From Caldilineae bacterium (GTDB lineage: Bacteria > Chloroflexota > Anaerolineae > JAAEKA01), in the NCBI GenBank assembly GCA_020634555.1, contig JACKBK010000015.1:1-64000 (forward strand): a stretch of DNA of 64,000 bases, in the 5' to 3' direction. The position numbers were made by a program, and so were the translations under genes. Within the stretch, counting starts at the first letter, position 1. Every line of letters begins with the position of its first letter. Positions 15,820-24,655 of this stretch are shown here, piece after piece. The notes under the pieces were generated by a model that was not told the DNA's origin, did no database searches, and saw only the letters and a program-made list of their open reading frames with translations.

Positions 15820-16069
15820 AGAGAGTCACCTCTTCTTCTCTGGAGCGTCTAACTGAAATGATCCTGATATTCTCATCTCTTAAAGTGTAAATAGCTGACC
15901 AATGTTTTTCCCCAATCAGTCCGACCAGGATGAACCTTTCTTCGTCAATAGTGCGCGCAGGATATATAATCCGATCTTCATCATCCCACAATGCCTGCGC
16001 CTCAACAAAATCGATCCCGTGTTTTTGCCTGTTTGACTGGCTCTTATTTGGATCAAACTCGAACTTCAT
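15809..16069 (-). CDS. brnT: BrnT ribonuclease toxin
   Basis: 86 residues, full length for BrnT. Signatures: FEFDPNKSQSNRQKHGIDF (the Asp-Pro-x-Lys...Lys-His-Gly-Ile start), EERFILVGLIGEKHW and ENIRIISVRRSREEE, a RelE-like RNase fold. It would inhibit growth by mRNA cleavage when free of BrnA. The -10 ends 9 nt before its ATG, so the leader is almost absent. Confidence 0.88.
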   Translation of the reverse strand: MKFEFDPNKSQSNRQKHGIDFVEAQALWDDEDRIIYPARTIDEERFILVGLIGEKHWSAIYTLRDENIRIISVRRSREEEVTLYEG

Positions 16070-16078
16070 GGTATAGAA

Positions 16079-16105
16079 ATTATATCAAAAACCCGATTGT
16101 GTCAA
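16079..16105 (-). promoter_or_regulatory. brnTA promoter
   Basis: Read on the minus strand: TTGACA (16105-16100), 15-bp spacer, TATAAT (16084-16079). Transcription would begin about 16072, only a few bases before the ATG at 16069. Confidence 0.75.
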
Positions 16106-16161
16106 GTGCAAATTAGCCTGTTTTGTTGTTACCTCTTTGAGCGATCCTGGAGCCACCCAGT

Positions 16162-17067
16162 ATGTCAACTATCAAACGGATCGGCGGCGCCATCCTTATC
16201 GTTATCTCCATCGCCAGCCTGCTGTTCAGCCTGGCCGCGCTGGCCGGCGTATGGATCGTGCGCAAGCCGATCACCGACACGATGACGGCCGGCCTGATGC
16301 TGGCATCGGACACGCTGGAGGTGACCGGGCGCACGCTGGGCGTGGTCGACGATGGTCTGGCAACCGCCGGTGATCTGGTTGCCAGCACACAGCAGACGGT
16401 CGACTCGCTGGCGATTACGCTGGACAGCACGACGCCGGCGCTGCAAACGGTTGGCGACCTGGTCGGTTCGGGGGTGCCTGCGGCGCTGACTGCGGCCAAC
16501 GCTACTATCCGCACTGCACAGAAGAGCGCGGAGACTGTGGACGGCGTGCTGACTGTTCTCTCCCAGTTGCCGCTGCTGAACATTTCCTACAACCCTGAAG
16601 TGCCGCTTTCGCAGGCGCTGGACGAGATCAGCACCAGCCTGGAGGTCCTGCCGGCTGGACTGGAGCAACTGGGAGAGCAAGTAACCGATTCGGTCAACAA
16701 CCTGCCCACTCTGGCCAGCGCTACCCGCGACCTGGCAACGGCGGTTGGCGACGTCAACACCACCCTGGAAGACTCGCGCCTGGCCGTCCAGGATTACCAG
16801 CAGTTGGTGCTGCGCTACCAAAAAGTCGTGGACTTCCTGCAAGACGCTACGCCTGTCATTACGTTCGTCTTTCCCCTGCTGCTGTCGCTGCTGATATTCT
16901 GGATCATGGTTGTGCAGGTGTCCTCTGTCAGACAGGGATGGAACTGGCTGCGGGGCAAACCATCCTCTGTGGCGCCGGCCGTCGCCATGTCCCCTCTGGA
17001 CGCCCTGCCGCCTGCCGATCAGCCGGTCGCTGCGCAGATCGAAGCGCCGGCCGAGCCTTCTGTTTAG
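16162..17067 (+). CDS. Membrane-anchored coiled-coil protein, unknown function
   Basis: 301 residues with two membrane segments: 8-32 (GAILIVISIASLLFSLAALAGVWIV) and 232-254 (ITFVFPLLLSLLIFWIMVV). Between them is a long, Ala/Thr/Leu-rich, heptad-like region (35-225) of alternating TLDS/TVGDLV units without cysteine, reminiscent of MCE- or phage-tail-like membrane-spanning rods; no catalytic motif. The C-terminus is a Pro/Ala-rich cytoplasmic tail. The ATG at 16162 follows GGAG by 10 nt. It ends about 20 nt before a promoter for the next gene. Confidence 0.65.
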   Translation: MSTIKRIGGAILIVISIASLLFSLAALAGVWIVRKPITDTMTAGLMLASDTLEVTGRTLGVVDDGLATAGDLVASTQQTVDSLAITLDSTTPALQTVGDLVGSGVPAALTAANATIRTAQKSAETVDGVLTVLSQLPLLNISYNPEVPLSQALDEISTSLEVLPAGLEQLGEQVTDSVNNLPTLASATRDLATAVGDVNTTLEDSRLAVQDYQQLVLRYQKVVDFLQDATPVITFVFPLLLSLLIFWIMVVQVSSVRQGWNWLRGKPSSVAPAVAMSPLDALPPADQPVAAQIEAPAEPSV

Positions 17068-17092
17068 CGAAAACTGGTGGGCGGCGTATAAT
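17064..17092 (+). promoter_or_regulatory. Promoter for the amino-acid ABC operon
   Basis: TTAGCG (17064-17069), 17-bp spacer, TATAAT (17087-17092). Transcription would start near 17099, giving an 84-nt leader with AAAGGAGA before the GTG at 17183. Confidence 0.65.
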
Positions 17093-17182
17093 GGCGACCG
17101 AAACCTTCAGCCATAGCGGGCGCTGGAAATCAAGGCGCCCCGAAACTGTACTACCTCACCGTCTGGAAAAGGAGATCCAACC

Positions 17183-18838
17183 GTGCGAAACAAACTCTTT
17201 GTCTTGCTGGCAGTCTTGACTCTCGCGCTGCTCGTCGCTGCTTGCGCCACAGCGCCCGCGGCAGCGCCGACCGCGGCGCCTGCGCCCGCCACGGAAGCCA
17301 CGTCTGCGCCAGAAGCCGAGCCAACCGCCGCGGAATCTGTTGAACCAACCGCTGAACAAGCTGCCACCGGCGGCGCGCTGCCCGATCTGGGTGGGCAAAC
17401 AGTTGTCGCCGTCACCGGCAACGACTACGTGCCGCTGAACTTCATCGACCCGCAGACCGGCGAAGCTACCGGCTGGGAATACGACGCCGTCAACGAGGCC
17501 TGCCGGCGGCTCAACTGCACCGTCGATTGGCAGGTCACCGCCTGGGACACCATGATTTCAGCCATCCGTGAGGGCCAGTTCGACATCGGCATGGACGGCA
17601 TCACCATCACCGACGAGCGCAAGGAACAGGTTGACTTCTCCGATCCGTACATGGTGTCGCAGCAGTTCATGCTGGTGCGGGCCGACGAAGATCGCTTTTC
17701 CACCGCCGAGGAATTCGCGGCCGATCCAGAGCTGCTGATCGGATCGCAGGCCGGCACCACCAACTTCTACACCGCGGTCTACGAGGTGCTGGATGGCGAT
17801 GAGGCCAACCCGCGCATCAATCTGTTCGAGACCTTCGGCGCTGCTGTGCAGGCGTTGCTCAACGGCGATGTTGACATGGTGCTGATGGACGCCGCCTCGA
17901 CCCGCGGCTACATCGGGGCCAATCCGGACCAACTCAAGACCGTGGGCGAGCCTCTGGGAACCGAGAAGTTTGGCTTCATCTTCTCTCCCGGTAGTGACTT
18001 GGTCGCACCGTTCAACGCTGCCATCGCTGACATGAAGGAAGACGGCTACCTGGGTTACCTCAACTATCGCTGGTTCTTCGTCGCCAATCCGGCCGGCGAC
18101 GACGTCTACGACACGCTGCCCGACCTGGGTGGACGCGAGGTCGTGGCCGTCACTGAGAACGCCTACACACCGCTGAACTTCGTCGATCCCAAGACCGGCG
18201 AGGCTGTGGGCTGGGAATACGACGCCGTTAACGAGATCTGCCAGCGCATCAACTGTACCGTCAATTGGAACGTTACGTCCTGGGACACCATGATCTCGGC
18301 CGTGCGTGAGGGCCAGTTCGACGTCGGCATGGACGGGATCACCATCACTGACGAACGCAAGGAGCAGGTCGACTTCTCCGATCCCTACCTGCGCTCCGAA
18401 CAGTTCATGCTGGTGCGGGCCGACGAGGATCGCTTCGACACCGCCGAGACGTTCGCAGCCGATCCTGAGCTGCTGATCGGCTCGCAGGCCGGCACCACCA
18501 ACTTCTACGCCGCGGTCTACAACGTGCTGGACGGCGATGAGGCCAACCCGCGCATTAAGTTGTTCGACACGTTCGGCGCGTCGGTGCAGGCGCTGCTCAA
18601 CGGCGATGTGGATATGGTGCTCACCGACGCTGCTTCCAGCAAGGGCTATATCGGGGCCAACCCCGACAAGCTCAAGGTGGTCGGCGGGCCGCTGGCAAGC
18701 GAGGACTTCGGTTTTATCTTCACGCCTGGCAGTGACCTGGTCGCGCCGTTCAACGCGGCCATCACGTCGATGCAGGACGATGGCTTCTTCGACCATCTGA
18801 ACACCAAGTGGTTCTTTGTCTACGAGCCCGGGCAGTAG
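17183..18838 (+). CDS. Polar amino-acid ABC transporter binding lipoprotein with two tandem SBP_bac_3 domains
   Basis: 551 residues, about twice the family length. A GTG start follows AAAGGAGA. Lipobox LLVAAC with Cys21, then a Pro/Ala/Thr/Glu linker to about 65. Domain 1 (66-310) and domain 2 (313-551) are both complete type II binding folds and nearly identical along their length: each has GWEYDAVNE, WDTMISA[IV]REGQFD, MDGITITDERKEQVDFSDPY and IGSQAGTTNFY. The ligand-pocket Arg/Asp residues are present in both copies. Two ligands may be bound per transporter, as in fused-domain systems. The permease gene follows, but no ATPase gene is found in this window. Confidence 0.88.
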   Translation: MRNKLFVLLAVLTLALLVAACATAPAAAPTAAPAPATEATSAPEAEPTAAESVEPTAEQAATGGALPDLGGQTVVAVTGNDYVPLNFIDPQTGEATGWEYDAVNEACRRLNCTVDWQVTAWDTMISAIREGQFDIGMDGITITDERKEQVDFSDPYMVSQQFMLVRADEDRFSTAEEFAADPELLIGSQAGTTNFYTAVYEVLDGDEANPRINLFETFGAAVQALLNGDVDMVLMDAASTRGYIGANPDQLKTVGEPLGTEKFGFIFSPGSDLVAPFNAAIADMKEDGYLGYLNYRWFFVANPAGDDVYDTLPDLGGREVVAVTENAYTPLNFVDPKTGEAVGWEYDAVNEICQRINCTVNWNVTSWDTMISAVREGQFDVGMDGITITDERKEQVDFSDPYLRSEQFMLVRADEDRFDTAETFAADPELLIGSQAGTTNFYAAVYNVLDGDEANPRIKLFDTFGASVQALLNGDVDMVLTDAASSKGYIGANPDKLKVVGGPLASEDFGFIFTPGSDLVAPFNAAITSMQDDGFFDHLNTKWFFVYEPGQ

Positions 18839-18921
18839 ACAAGGTTGGGGTTCAGGCTCATCCTGCTATGACTGACCTGGCGGGCCGATTAATACGAACC
18901 TGACGAGAATCGACTGATCGA

Positions 18922-18968
18922 GCAACAGGACTGGCGGCGCTTCCAGCAAGGCGCGCCAGTCCTGTTGC
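18922..18968 (+). terminator. Strong hairpin between binding-protein and permease genes
   Basis: A perfect 15-bp stem, GCAACAGGACTGGCG (18922-18936) with CGCCAGTCCTGTTGC (18954-18968), and further GC pairing in the loop. There is no T run. Hairpins at this place usually stabilise the 3' end of the abundant binding-protein messenger and reduce permease expression. Confidence 0.7.
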
Positions 18969-18985
18969 ATAAGGAGAACCCACTC

Positions 18986-19870
18986 ATGAGCGACGTTGAC
19001 CTGCAAACCAGCACCGTGCCAGCAATCCCCGATGGCCGGGCAGGGACACCGGGCATGGCCCGCGTGCCGTTCTGGCTCATTGCAGCCATTATCCTCGGCA
19101 TTGTTTTCCTGGTCTTCATGCTCACCGACGCGGACTATCGCGTGATCCTGGCGGCAGTTTCCCAGGGGATCGGAGTAACCATTCGCGTCTCGCTGATCTC
19201 GTACGCCATCGCGCTGGTGTTAGGGCTGATCGTCGGGCTGGGGCGGGTGTCCAGCCACCGGGTCATCAACGAAGTGGCTACGTTTTACGTCGAGATTATC
19301 CGCGGCGTGCCGATGCTGGTGTTGCTTTACTACATCGTTTTTGCCGGCGCGCCCGGGCTGATCAGCGCGATCAACTGGATCGGCGCAACGCTGCGCGACG
19401 CGGGCATCGTGCCCGGCATCGGCGATAGCCTGGCGACCATGAACGTGCGCACCATCGACTTCACGATCCGCGTGATCCTGGCGCTGTGCATCGGTTACAG
19501 CGCGTTCCTGGCGGAGGTGTTTCGCGGCGGCATTCAGTCCATCGAGCGCGGCCAGATGGAGGCTGCCCGCTCGCTGGGCATGAGCTACAGCCAGGCCATG
19601 CGTCACGTGGTCCTGCCGCAGGCCATCCGCCGCGTGCTTCCCCCTCTGGGAAACAACTTCATCGCGATGTTGAAGGACTCGTCGCTGGTCTCGGTGATGG
19701 GCGTGGCGGATATCACCTATCAGGGCAAGGTCTATTCCGCCAGCACCTTTCAGTTCTTCGAGACCTACAACGTGGTGGGGTATCTCTACCTGGTGATGAC
19801 CATCAGCCTGGCGTTGCTGCTGCGCTACCTGGAACGCCGTATGCCGCAGCATGGAGGAACATCCCATTGA
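18986..19870 (+). CDS. Polar amino-acid ABC transporter permease (HisM/GlnP type)
   Basis: 294 residues. ATG at 18986, AAGGAGA upstream. A cytosolic N-tail is followed by five to six membrane segments. The EAA loop, AARSLGMSYSQAMRHVVLPQAIRRVLPPLGN, contacts the ATPase and is fully conserved. The HEQ-type core (SYAIALVLGLIVGLGRVSSHRVINEVATFYVEIIRGVPMLVLLYY) is typical of the His/Glu/Asp/Gln family. It pairs with the duplicated binding protein; the missing ATPase must be encoded elsewhere. Confidence 0.92.
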   Translation: MSDVDLQTSTVPAIPDGRAGTPGMARVPFWLIAAIILGIVFLVFMLTDADYRVILAAVSQGIGVTIRVSLISYAIALVLGLIVGLGRVSSHRVINEVATFYVEIIRGVPMLVLLYYIVFAGAPGLISAINWIGATLRDAGIVPGIGDSLATMNVRTIDFTIRVILALCIGYSAFLAEVFRGGIQSIERGQMEAARSLGMSYSQAMRHVVLPQAIRRVLPPLGNNFIAMLKDSSLVSVMGVADITYQGKVYSASTFQFFETYNVVGYLYLVMTISLALLLRYLERRMPQHGGTSH

Positions 19871-19930
19871 AGCGCCGAAGGGGCCCGCATCTGAGGATGC
19901 CTACTCCGTGGGGCTAAATGTCAACACAGC

Positions 19931-20176
19931 TTAGACAGGCAAGGGCGTCATGGGAGCAGCCGGTTCTGGCAACGTCAAGTAAGCGGCCAGAGAAAATCCC
20001 TGTGGTATTGGTTCGCCATCTTCCAGCATAGCTTCCAGGTGAAACTCGATTGCTTCGTACATGTTTTGCAATGTCTCGTCATAAGTCGCGCCCGTGGCAA
20101 TGCAACCCGGTAAATCCGGAGAATACGCCGACAGGTTGTTATCCCCCTCTTCGACGATTACCAGGAAACGTCTCAT
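19931..20176 (-). CDS. hicB: HicB-type antitoxin
   Basis: 81 residues. MRRFLVIVEEGDNNLSAYSPDLPGCIATGATYDETLQNMYEAI is the degenerate RNase H-like HicB core (YSPDLPGC...GxTxEE). It begins one base inside the hicA stop (TGATG), with GGAGG placed 7 nt upstream inside hicA. It lacks an added DNA-binding C-terminal domain, so HicA-HicB complexes may not self-repress strongly. Confidence 0.88.
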   Translation of the reverse strand: MRRFLVIVEEGDNNLSAYSPDLPGCIATGATYDETLQNMYEAIEFHLEAMLEDGEPIPQGFSLAAYLTLPEPAAPMTPLPV

Positions 20177-20379
20177 CACTCATCCTCCAGTTGGGCTTGT
20201 TTCAATATGCTGGCTAGCGTCTTTGGATGCACCGTGTCACCGGGCTTGCCGGCAATCGTCACAGTACCTTTCTTGACGGCATGCTTGAACTGCCGATGGC
20301 TGCCGCGTGTGCGGCTTAGAAACCAGCCATCGCGCTCGATCAACCTGATTAATTCTCGAACCGTTCGTCTTTCAGGCAA
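20176..20379 (-). CDS. hicA: HicA-type mRNA interferase toxin
   Basis: 67 residues, TTG start with AGGAA upstream. The fold is dsRBD-like: VRELIRLIERDGWFLSRTRGSHRQFKHAVKKGTVTIAGKPGDTVHPKTLASILKQA. The catalytic His is in GSHRQF. It lies upstream of the antitoxin, the usual hicAB order. Confidence 0.9.
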   Translation of the reverse strand: MPERRTVRELIRLIERDGWFLSRTRGSHRQFKHAVKKGTVTIAGKPGDTVHPKTLASILKQAQLEDE

Positions 20380-20409
20380 GGGCGCTTTCCTTTATCACCG
20401 TCTGCACGA

Positions 20410-20438
20410 ATTGTACCGCAGGTGATGTAGGTGCGCAA
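20410..20438 (-). promoter_or_regulatory. hicAB promoter
   Basis: Minus strand: TTGCGC (20438-20433), 17-bp spacer, TACAAT (20415-20410), giving a start near 20403, about 24 nt ahead of hicA. Confidence 0.65.
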
Positions 20439-20485
20439 CCGTGTGCCGCCGCCAGAGAGAAGAAACTGCTCGGCACTTGGAAACG

Positions 20486-21550
20486 CTACAATCCACCGCC
20501 AAGAATCGTCCACGCAATGAACGCGCCGTAGGCGCCAACCAGCACCCAGCCTTCCTTGCGGCTCAACAGCTTGCCTGTAAACAGGAAGACGAACAACAGG
20601 ACGACGGTGAGCCCCAGAATCAGTGCTGAGGACCAGAGGTCCTCGGTGCCGATGAAGATCTTCTCTTTCAGGACAACCAGCGCCAGCAGCCACGGCAGGC
20701 CAAGGCCTACCAGGATGTCGAAGATGTTAGACCCGACTGCGTTGGCGATGGCCATTGAGCCTCGTCCCTGGCGGGCCACGATTACCGACGCGAACAGGTC
20801 GGGCACCGAGGTCCCGGCCGCCAGCAGGGTCAGAGCGACGATCACCGGCGAGATGTGCAGCGCATCGGCGAACACCACCGCCATCTCCACCAGGACGTAG
20901 CTGATCAGCCCGATCAGCAGGATGGACACGAAAAACGCCCGGATGTAGCTCTTGCGTGCGTCCCCGGTCAACAGGCCGATCATGCGGGCGACGAAGGCAG
21001 TGATGCGGAAGTAGAGGCCGGACCGCTCCTCTTCCTCGTGGATCTCAGCCTCGACCATGTCAACCAGGTGCTCATCTTCCTTGACCACCGAGTTCCAACG
21101 AAACAGGATCATCAGGTAGATCGCGTACAGGCCAAGGAAGCCCAGCGTTTCGGGCAGGCTCACCGTGCCGTCGGAGATCACGAACAGCAGCAGGATGACA
21201 CACGCTACGTACATGGTCATGTCGCGCACCGCTGATGGCCACGAGACCTTGGCCGGGCGGACGATGGCCGACGCGCCGGTGATGATCAGGATGTTGAAGA
21301 CCGCCGACCCGACGATGGTGCCGATGCCCACATCGCTGTGAGCGCCACCGGCGGTGAAGAGCGCCAGCAGCGCGATGGCCAGCTCCGGCGCCGATGATCC
21401 CATGGCCATCAGCGATGCGCCTGCCACGGTGGACGGCAGATTGAGCCGCCTGGAGATCTGGTCCAGGCTAATGATAAAGTACTCGTCGGTGATGATGGCC
21501 AACAGGTAGATGGCAAGCGCCATCACGAGAAAGCTGCCAATGGCTGTCAT
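20486..21550 (-). CDS. Ca2+/Na+ antiporter of the CaCA superfamily (YrbG-like)
   Basis: 354 residues, ten predicted membrane segments in two inverted halves. Alpha-1 repeat: LMAMGSSAPELAIA (the Glu binds cation); alpha-2 repeat: TLLAAGTSVPDLFASVIVARQGRGSMAIANAVGSNIFDI (Asp in the homologous place, where many antiporters have Glu). The acidic cytosolic loop EDEHLVDMVEAEIHEEEE lies between the halves and could sense calcium. Inner membrane; exports calcium or exchanges it for sodium or protons. Monocistronic on the minus strand, downstream of pheST but separated by a hairpin. Confidence 0.87.
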   Translation of the reverse strand: MTAIGSFLVMALAIYLLAIITDEYFIISLDQISRRLNLPSTVAGASLMAMGSSAPELAIALLALFTAGGAHSDVGIGTIVGSAVFNILIITGASAIVRPAKVSWPSAVRDMTMYVACVILLLFVISDGTVSLPETLGFLGLYAIYLMILFRWNSVVKEDEHLVDMVEAEIHEEEERSGLYFRITAFVARMIGLLTGDARKSYIRAFFVSILLIGLISYVLVEMAVVFADALHISPVIVALTLLAAGTSVPDLFASVIVARQGRGSMAIANAVGSNIFDILVGLGLPWLLALVVLKEKIFIGTEDLWSSALILGLTVVLLFVFLFTGKLLSRKEGWVLVGAYGAFIAWTILGGGL

Positions 21551-21575
21551 GAAAAGAGTGCCTCGCGGTGTGAAT

Positions 21576-21638
21576 CGTGCCGGGGACTTGCGGCTCCTCT
21601 TGCTCTACTACTGGAGCCTTCGACAAGTCCCCGGCACG
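21576..21638 (-). terminator. Hairpin after pheT
   Basis: 15-bp perfect stem, CGTGCCGGGGACTTG (21576-21590) with CAAGTCCCCGGCACG (21624-21638), starting 4 nt after the pheT stop on the minus strand. No T run, so it may be an RNA-stability element or a dispersed palindrome rather than an intrinsic terminator. Confidence 0.55.
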
Positions 21639-21641
21639 TGG

Positions 21642-24383
21642 TCATGCCCGAAGTTCCGCGCCGAGGGCCTGTCCCAGGCGAGCGATGATGCGTTTGCGCA
21701 CCTTCTCGACGTCTGAATCTTTCAGTGTCTTGTCATCGGCCTGGAAGGTGAGGCTGTATGCCAGGCTCTTCTTGCCGGCCGCCACCTGTTTGCCGCGATA
21801 GATGTCGAACAGGGTTACGTCGCGCAGCAAACTGCCGCCGGCCTGGCGGATCACCTGCTCCACCTGCTCGGCCAGCACTGCCTCATCCACCACCACTGCC
21901 AGGTCCTCCTTCACGGCCGGGAAGTTGGAGATCGACTGCATGGCAGGGCGGTAGCTGACGGCGGCCACCAGCGGCGCCAGCCGCAACTCGGCGATGCAAG
22001 CCCGCTGATCGGGCAGATCGAACGCCCGGCGCACGACGGGATGAACCTCGCCCAGTACACCGAGTTCATTCTTGCCGATCAGCACACGCGCAGCGCGCAC
22101 GCCCAAGAGCGGATGCACGGTTGCCTCGAAGCGGGCATCCGCCAGCAGTCCCAGTCGCGCCAGCAACTCTTCCACCACGCCCTTCAGGTCGAAGAAGTCG
22201 AGCATTTGATCGTTTTGATTTGACCAGTTGCGCGCCGCGCGCACGCCGGTCAGACCGATACTGATCAGCTCTGGCTCGGCCGGCAGCGAATCGTCCTCTA
22301 CCGGCCAGTACACCTTGCCGATCTCGAACAGCGCCACGCGATCAACGCTGCGGGCGTTCCTGGCCAGCGCGGCCAGCATGTTGCCCAGCATGGTAGAGCG
22401 CAGCCGGTCCGCAGCAGGCGTCAGGGGGTTCTCCAGCCGTACCAGCGCTTCCGGGTCAAAGATGACAGGTAGTTGCCGGTCGTCCACTGCCACGCCGGCA
22501 ACGGGATCATAGACCGGTTCACCCTGCGCGGCCAGCAGCTTGCGGTTCACCTCCGGCCCGATCAACCGGTAGCTGATGATGTCCTGCAGGCCGGCGCCGG
22601 TCAGCAGATCGCGCACCCGCTCCTTGCCCTCAAGCGCCCAGTTGCGCCACTGCGGCGGCAGTGCATCGTCCATCAGCGTCGTCGGTATCTGGTCGTAGCC
22701 GATGATACGCACGACCTCCTCGATCAGGTCGGCAGGAATGGTGGCGTCCAATCGGAACCAGGGGACGGTGACGCGCAGTGTGTTCTCATCATCGCCCAGC
22801 GGCTCGACGTCGAACTCCAGGTGGCGCAGGATGTCGCTGATCTGAGCGGTGGGCACGTCCATGCCCAGAATGCGCCGTACCTCAGCAGGCGCCAGATCGA
22901 TGGTCACGCTGTGCTGCTCGGTGGGGTAGCAATCTTCGATACCCTCGACGACTTCGCCGCCGGCCAGCTCGACCATCAACCGGGCGCAACGCAGGCCGGC
23001 CGGCACCGGCATCTCGGCCGAGATGCCCTTGCTGAAGCGGGCAGTCGCCTCGCTGGGCAGCCGCAGGGTCTGGGACGTGCGCCGGTTATTGATGAAATCG
23101 AAGCTGGCAGCCTCCAGCAGTACGTTGCGGGTCTGGTCGTTGACCTCGGTCTCCAGCCCGCCCATGACGCCGCCTACGGCCACCGTGCCCAGCGTGTCGG
23201 TGATCATCAGCATGTCGCTGGTCAACTCGCGCTCGACGCCGTCCAGCGTGGTCATCTTCTCGCCGTCGCGCGCCCGCCGCATGATGATGGTTGGCAGAAC
23301 GGAGGGCAGCGGATCAGATGTCAGAATGTCAGAAGTCAGAGGGTCAGATGCTTCAGCACTGAACCCGCTGTCGCTCTGCTCCTCTGCTCCTCTGCTCTTT
23401 TGTCCCTCTGCCTGCCGCGCACGCTCGACCAGCAGGTCGTAGTCGAAGGCGTGGGTCGGCTGGCCCCATTCCAGCATGGCGTAGTTGGTCGCATCGACGA
23501 TGTTGCTGATCGGGCGCACACCGGCTTTACGCAGCCGGTCCTTGATCCACCCCGGCGACTCGCCAATCTCCACATCCCGGATCAGGATCGCGGTATAACG
23601 GTGGCACAGGTCGGGCGCCGGGATCTCGATGTTGACGAAACGCCGGGCGGGCGGCTGCGGCCGCGGCATGTCCTCGGGCCGAACGATGCCGGCCAGCGCC
23701 GCCAACTCGGGCTGCGGACGCTTGAGCGGCCGGTCGTACAACGCCGCCACCTCACGCGCCACGCCGATGATGTTCAGGTCGCGCGCCAGGTTGGGCGTCA
23801 GATCCATGGAATAGACCGCGTCGCCCATGTAGTCGGCCAGCGGCATGCCCACCGGCGCGTTAGGCGGCAGGATGATGATTCCCTCGTGTTCGTCGCTGAT
23901 TCCCAGCTCGCGCTCGGAGCAGGCCATCCCCTCGGACCGGATGCCGCGTATCTTGCCCGCCTTGAGCGTCATGGTCTTGTAGGCGTCGGCGTATGGGTCC
24001 ACCAGCCGTGCGCCGATAGTGGCGAAGGCGACCTTGATCATGCTGTCGCCCGGTCGAAGATTCGGCGCGCCGGTGATGATGGTCATCGGCTTGTCGCCGC
24101 CGTATTCCACGGTTGCCAGCAGCAGCCGGTCGGCGTTGGGATGGCGCTCGGTGCGAATGATCTCACCGACAAAGAGTTTGTCCAACTCCCAGGGCAGGCC
24201 ATCTTCCTCGCCCATGCGGTCGGCCGGCACATGGTAGGCATCGGACGGGTTGAGCCCCACCCAGCGGATGTGCTCAACTTCAAGGCCGGCCAGCGTCAGC
24301 CGCTCGGCCAACTCCACCGGATCGAGATCGAATACATCAACGAAGTCATTGAGCCACGAAAGTGGTACTTTAATTGCAGTCAT
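21642..24383 (-). CDS. pheT: Phenylalanyl-tRNA synthetase beta subunit
   Basis: 913 residues. The ATG at 24383 has GGAGAA 8 nt upstream. Domains in order: N-terminal B1; tRNA-binding OB fold (VGEIIRTERHPNADRLLLATVEYG, 46-155); B3/B4 editing region; B5 DNA-binding-like fold (VTIDLAPAEVRRILGMD); catalytic-like core; C-terminal FDX-ACB anticodon domain (SISNFPAVKEDLAVVVDE to the end). It is about 100 residues longer than typical PheT. Part of the excess, residues about 320-364, is an in-frame repeat tract rich in Ser/Glu/Gln within B3/B4, right after AFDYDLLVERA and before TIIMRRARDGEKMTTLDG. It must be tolerated, since the gene is essential. It is co-transcribed with pheS under the T-box. Confidence 0.95.
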   Translation of the reverse strand: MTAIKVPLSWLNDFVDVFDLDPVELAERLTLAGLEVEHIRWVGLNPSDAYHVPADRMGEEDGLPWELDKLFVGEIIRTERHPNADRLLLATVEYGGDKPMTIITGAPNLRPGDSMIKVAFATIGARLVDPYADAYKTMTLKAGKIRGIRSEGMACSERELGISDEHEGIIILPPNAPVGMPLADYMGDAVYSMDLTPNLARDLNIIGVAREVAALYDRPLKRPQPELAALAGIVRPEDMPRPQPPARRFVNIEIPAPDLCHRYTAILIRDVEIGESPGWIKDRLRKAGVRPISNIVDATNYAMLEWGQPTHAFDYDLLVERARQAEGQKSRGAEEQSDSGFSAEASDPLTSDILTSDPLPSVLPTIIMRRARDGEKMTTLDGVERELTSDMLMITDTLGTVAVGGVMGGLETEVNDQTRNVLLEAASFDFINNRRTSQTLRLPSEATARFSKGISAEMPVPAGLRCARLMVELAGGEVVEGIEDCYPTEQHSVTIDLAPAEVRRILGMDVPTAQISDILRHLEFDVEPLGDDENTLRVTVPWFRLDATIPADLIEEVVRIIGYDQIPTTLMDDALPPQWRNWALEGKERVRDLLTGAGLQDIISYRLIGPEVNRKLLAAQGEPVYDPVAGVAVDDRQLPVIFDPEALVRLENPLTPAADRLRSTMLGNMLAALARNARSVDRVALFEIGKVYWPVEDDSLPAEPELISIGLTGVRAARNWSNQNDQMLDFFDLKGVVEELLARLGLLADARFEATVHPLLGVRAARVLIGKNELGVLGEVHPVVRRAFDLPDQRACIAELRLAPLVAAVSYRPAMQSISNFPAVKEDLAVVVDEAVLAEQVEQVIRQAGGSLLRDVTLFDIYRGKQVAAGKKSLAYSLTFQADDKTLKDSDVEKVRKRIIARLGQALGAELRA
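23290..23425. repeat. Low-complexity repeat tract inserted in frame in pheT
   Basis: Contains GATCAGATGTCAGAATGTCA-type units on one side and CTCTGCTCCTCTGCTCCTCT-type units on the other, roughly complementary (GTCAGA / TCTG), as in the intergenic inverted tandem repeats of this window. It encodes about 45 codons. Confidence 0.7.
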
Positions 24384-24429
24384 TGTTTGTTCTCCGCGTG
24401 CTTGCGAGCTGGTTTGTTTTGGCGAATTG

Positions 24430-24655
24430 CAGGGGTTTGAGGGAAACAAGGGAAAGGAGGGAAACGAAGGAAACGAAGGAAACTAAGCAAACGCGGGGAG
24501 TGAAGGATTTCGGGTGACAATAGAACCGAGACGAAGCATCGCGCTCGATTGTCATCTGTGCCTGCTTGCCTGCTTGTCTGCTTGTCTGCTTGTTTCCTTG
24601 TCTACCTGCCTACCTGTTTCCTTGTTTCCCTCATTTCCTTCGTTTCCTTGTCATC
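24430..24655. repeat. Purine/pyrimidine inverted tandem repeats between pheS and pheT (family E)
   Basis: GGAAAC-rich arm (24440-24490) faces a CTGCTTGTCTG / GTTTCCTTG-rich arm (24565-24652), so the pheS-pheT messenger would carry a long imperfect hairpin in the intercistronic gap. Related pyrimidine or purine tracts occur at 47303-47335 and 58317-58370. Confidence 0.75.

Noticed and set aside
22473..24440. 655-codon open frame antisense to pheT
   Set aside because: Shadow of pheT in a GC-rich genome; no recognisable domain.
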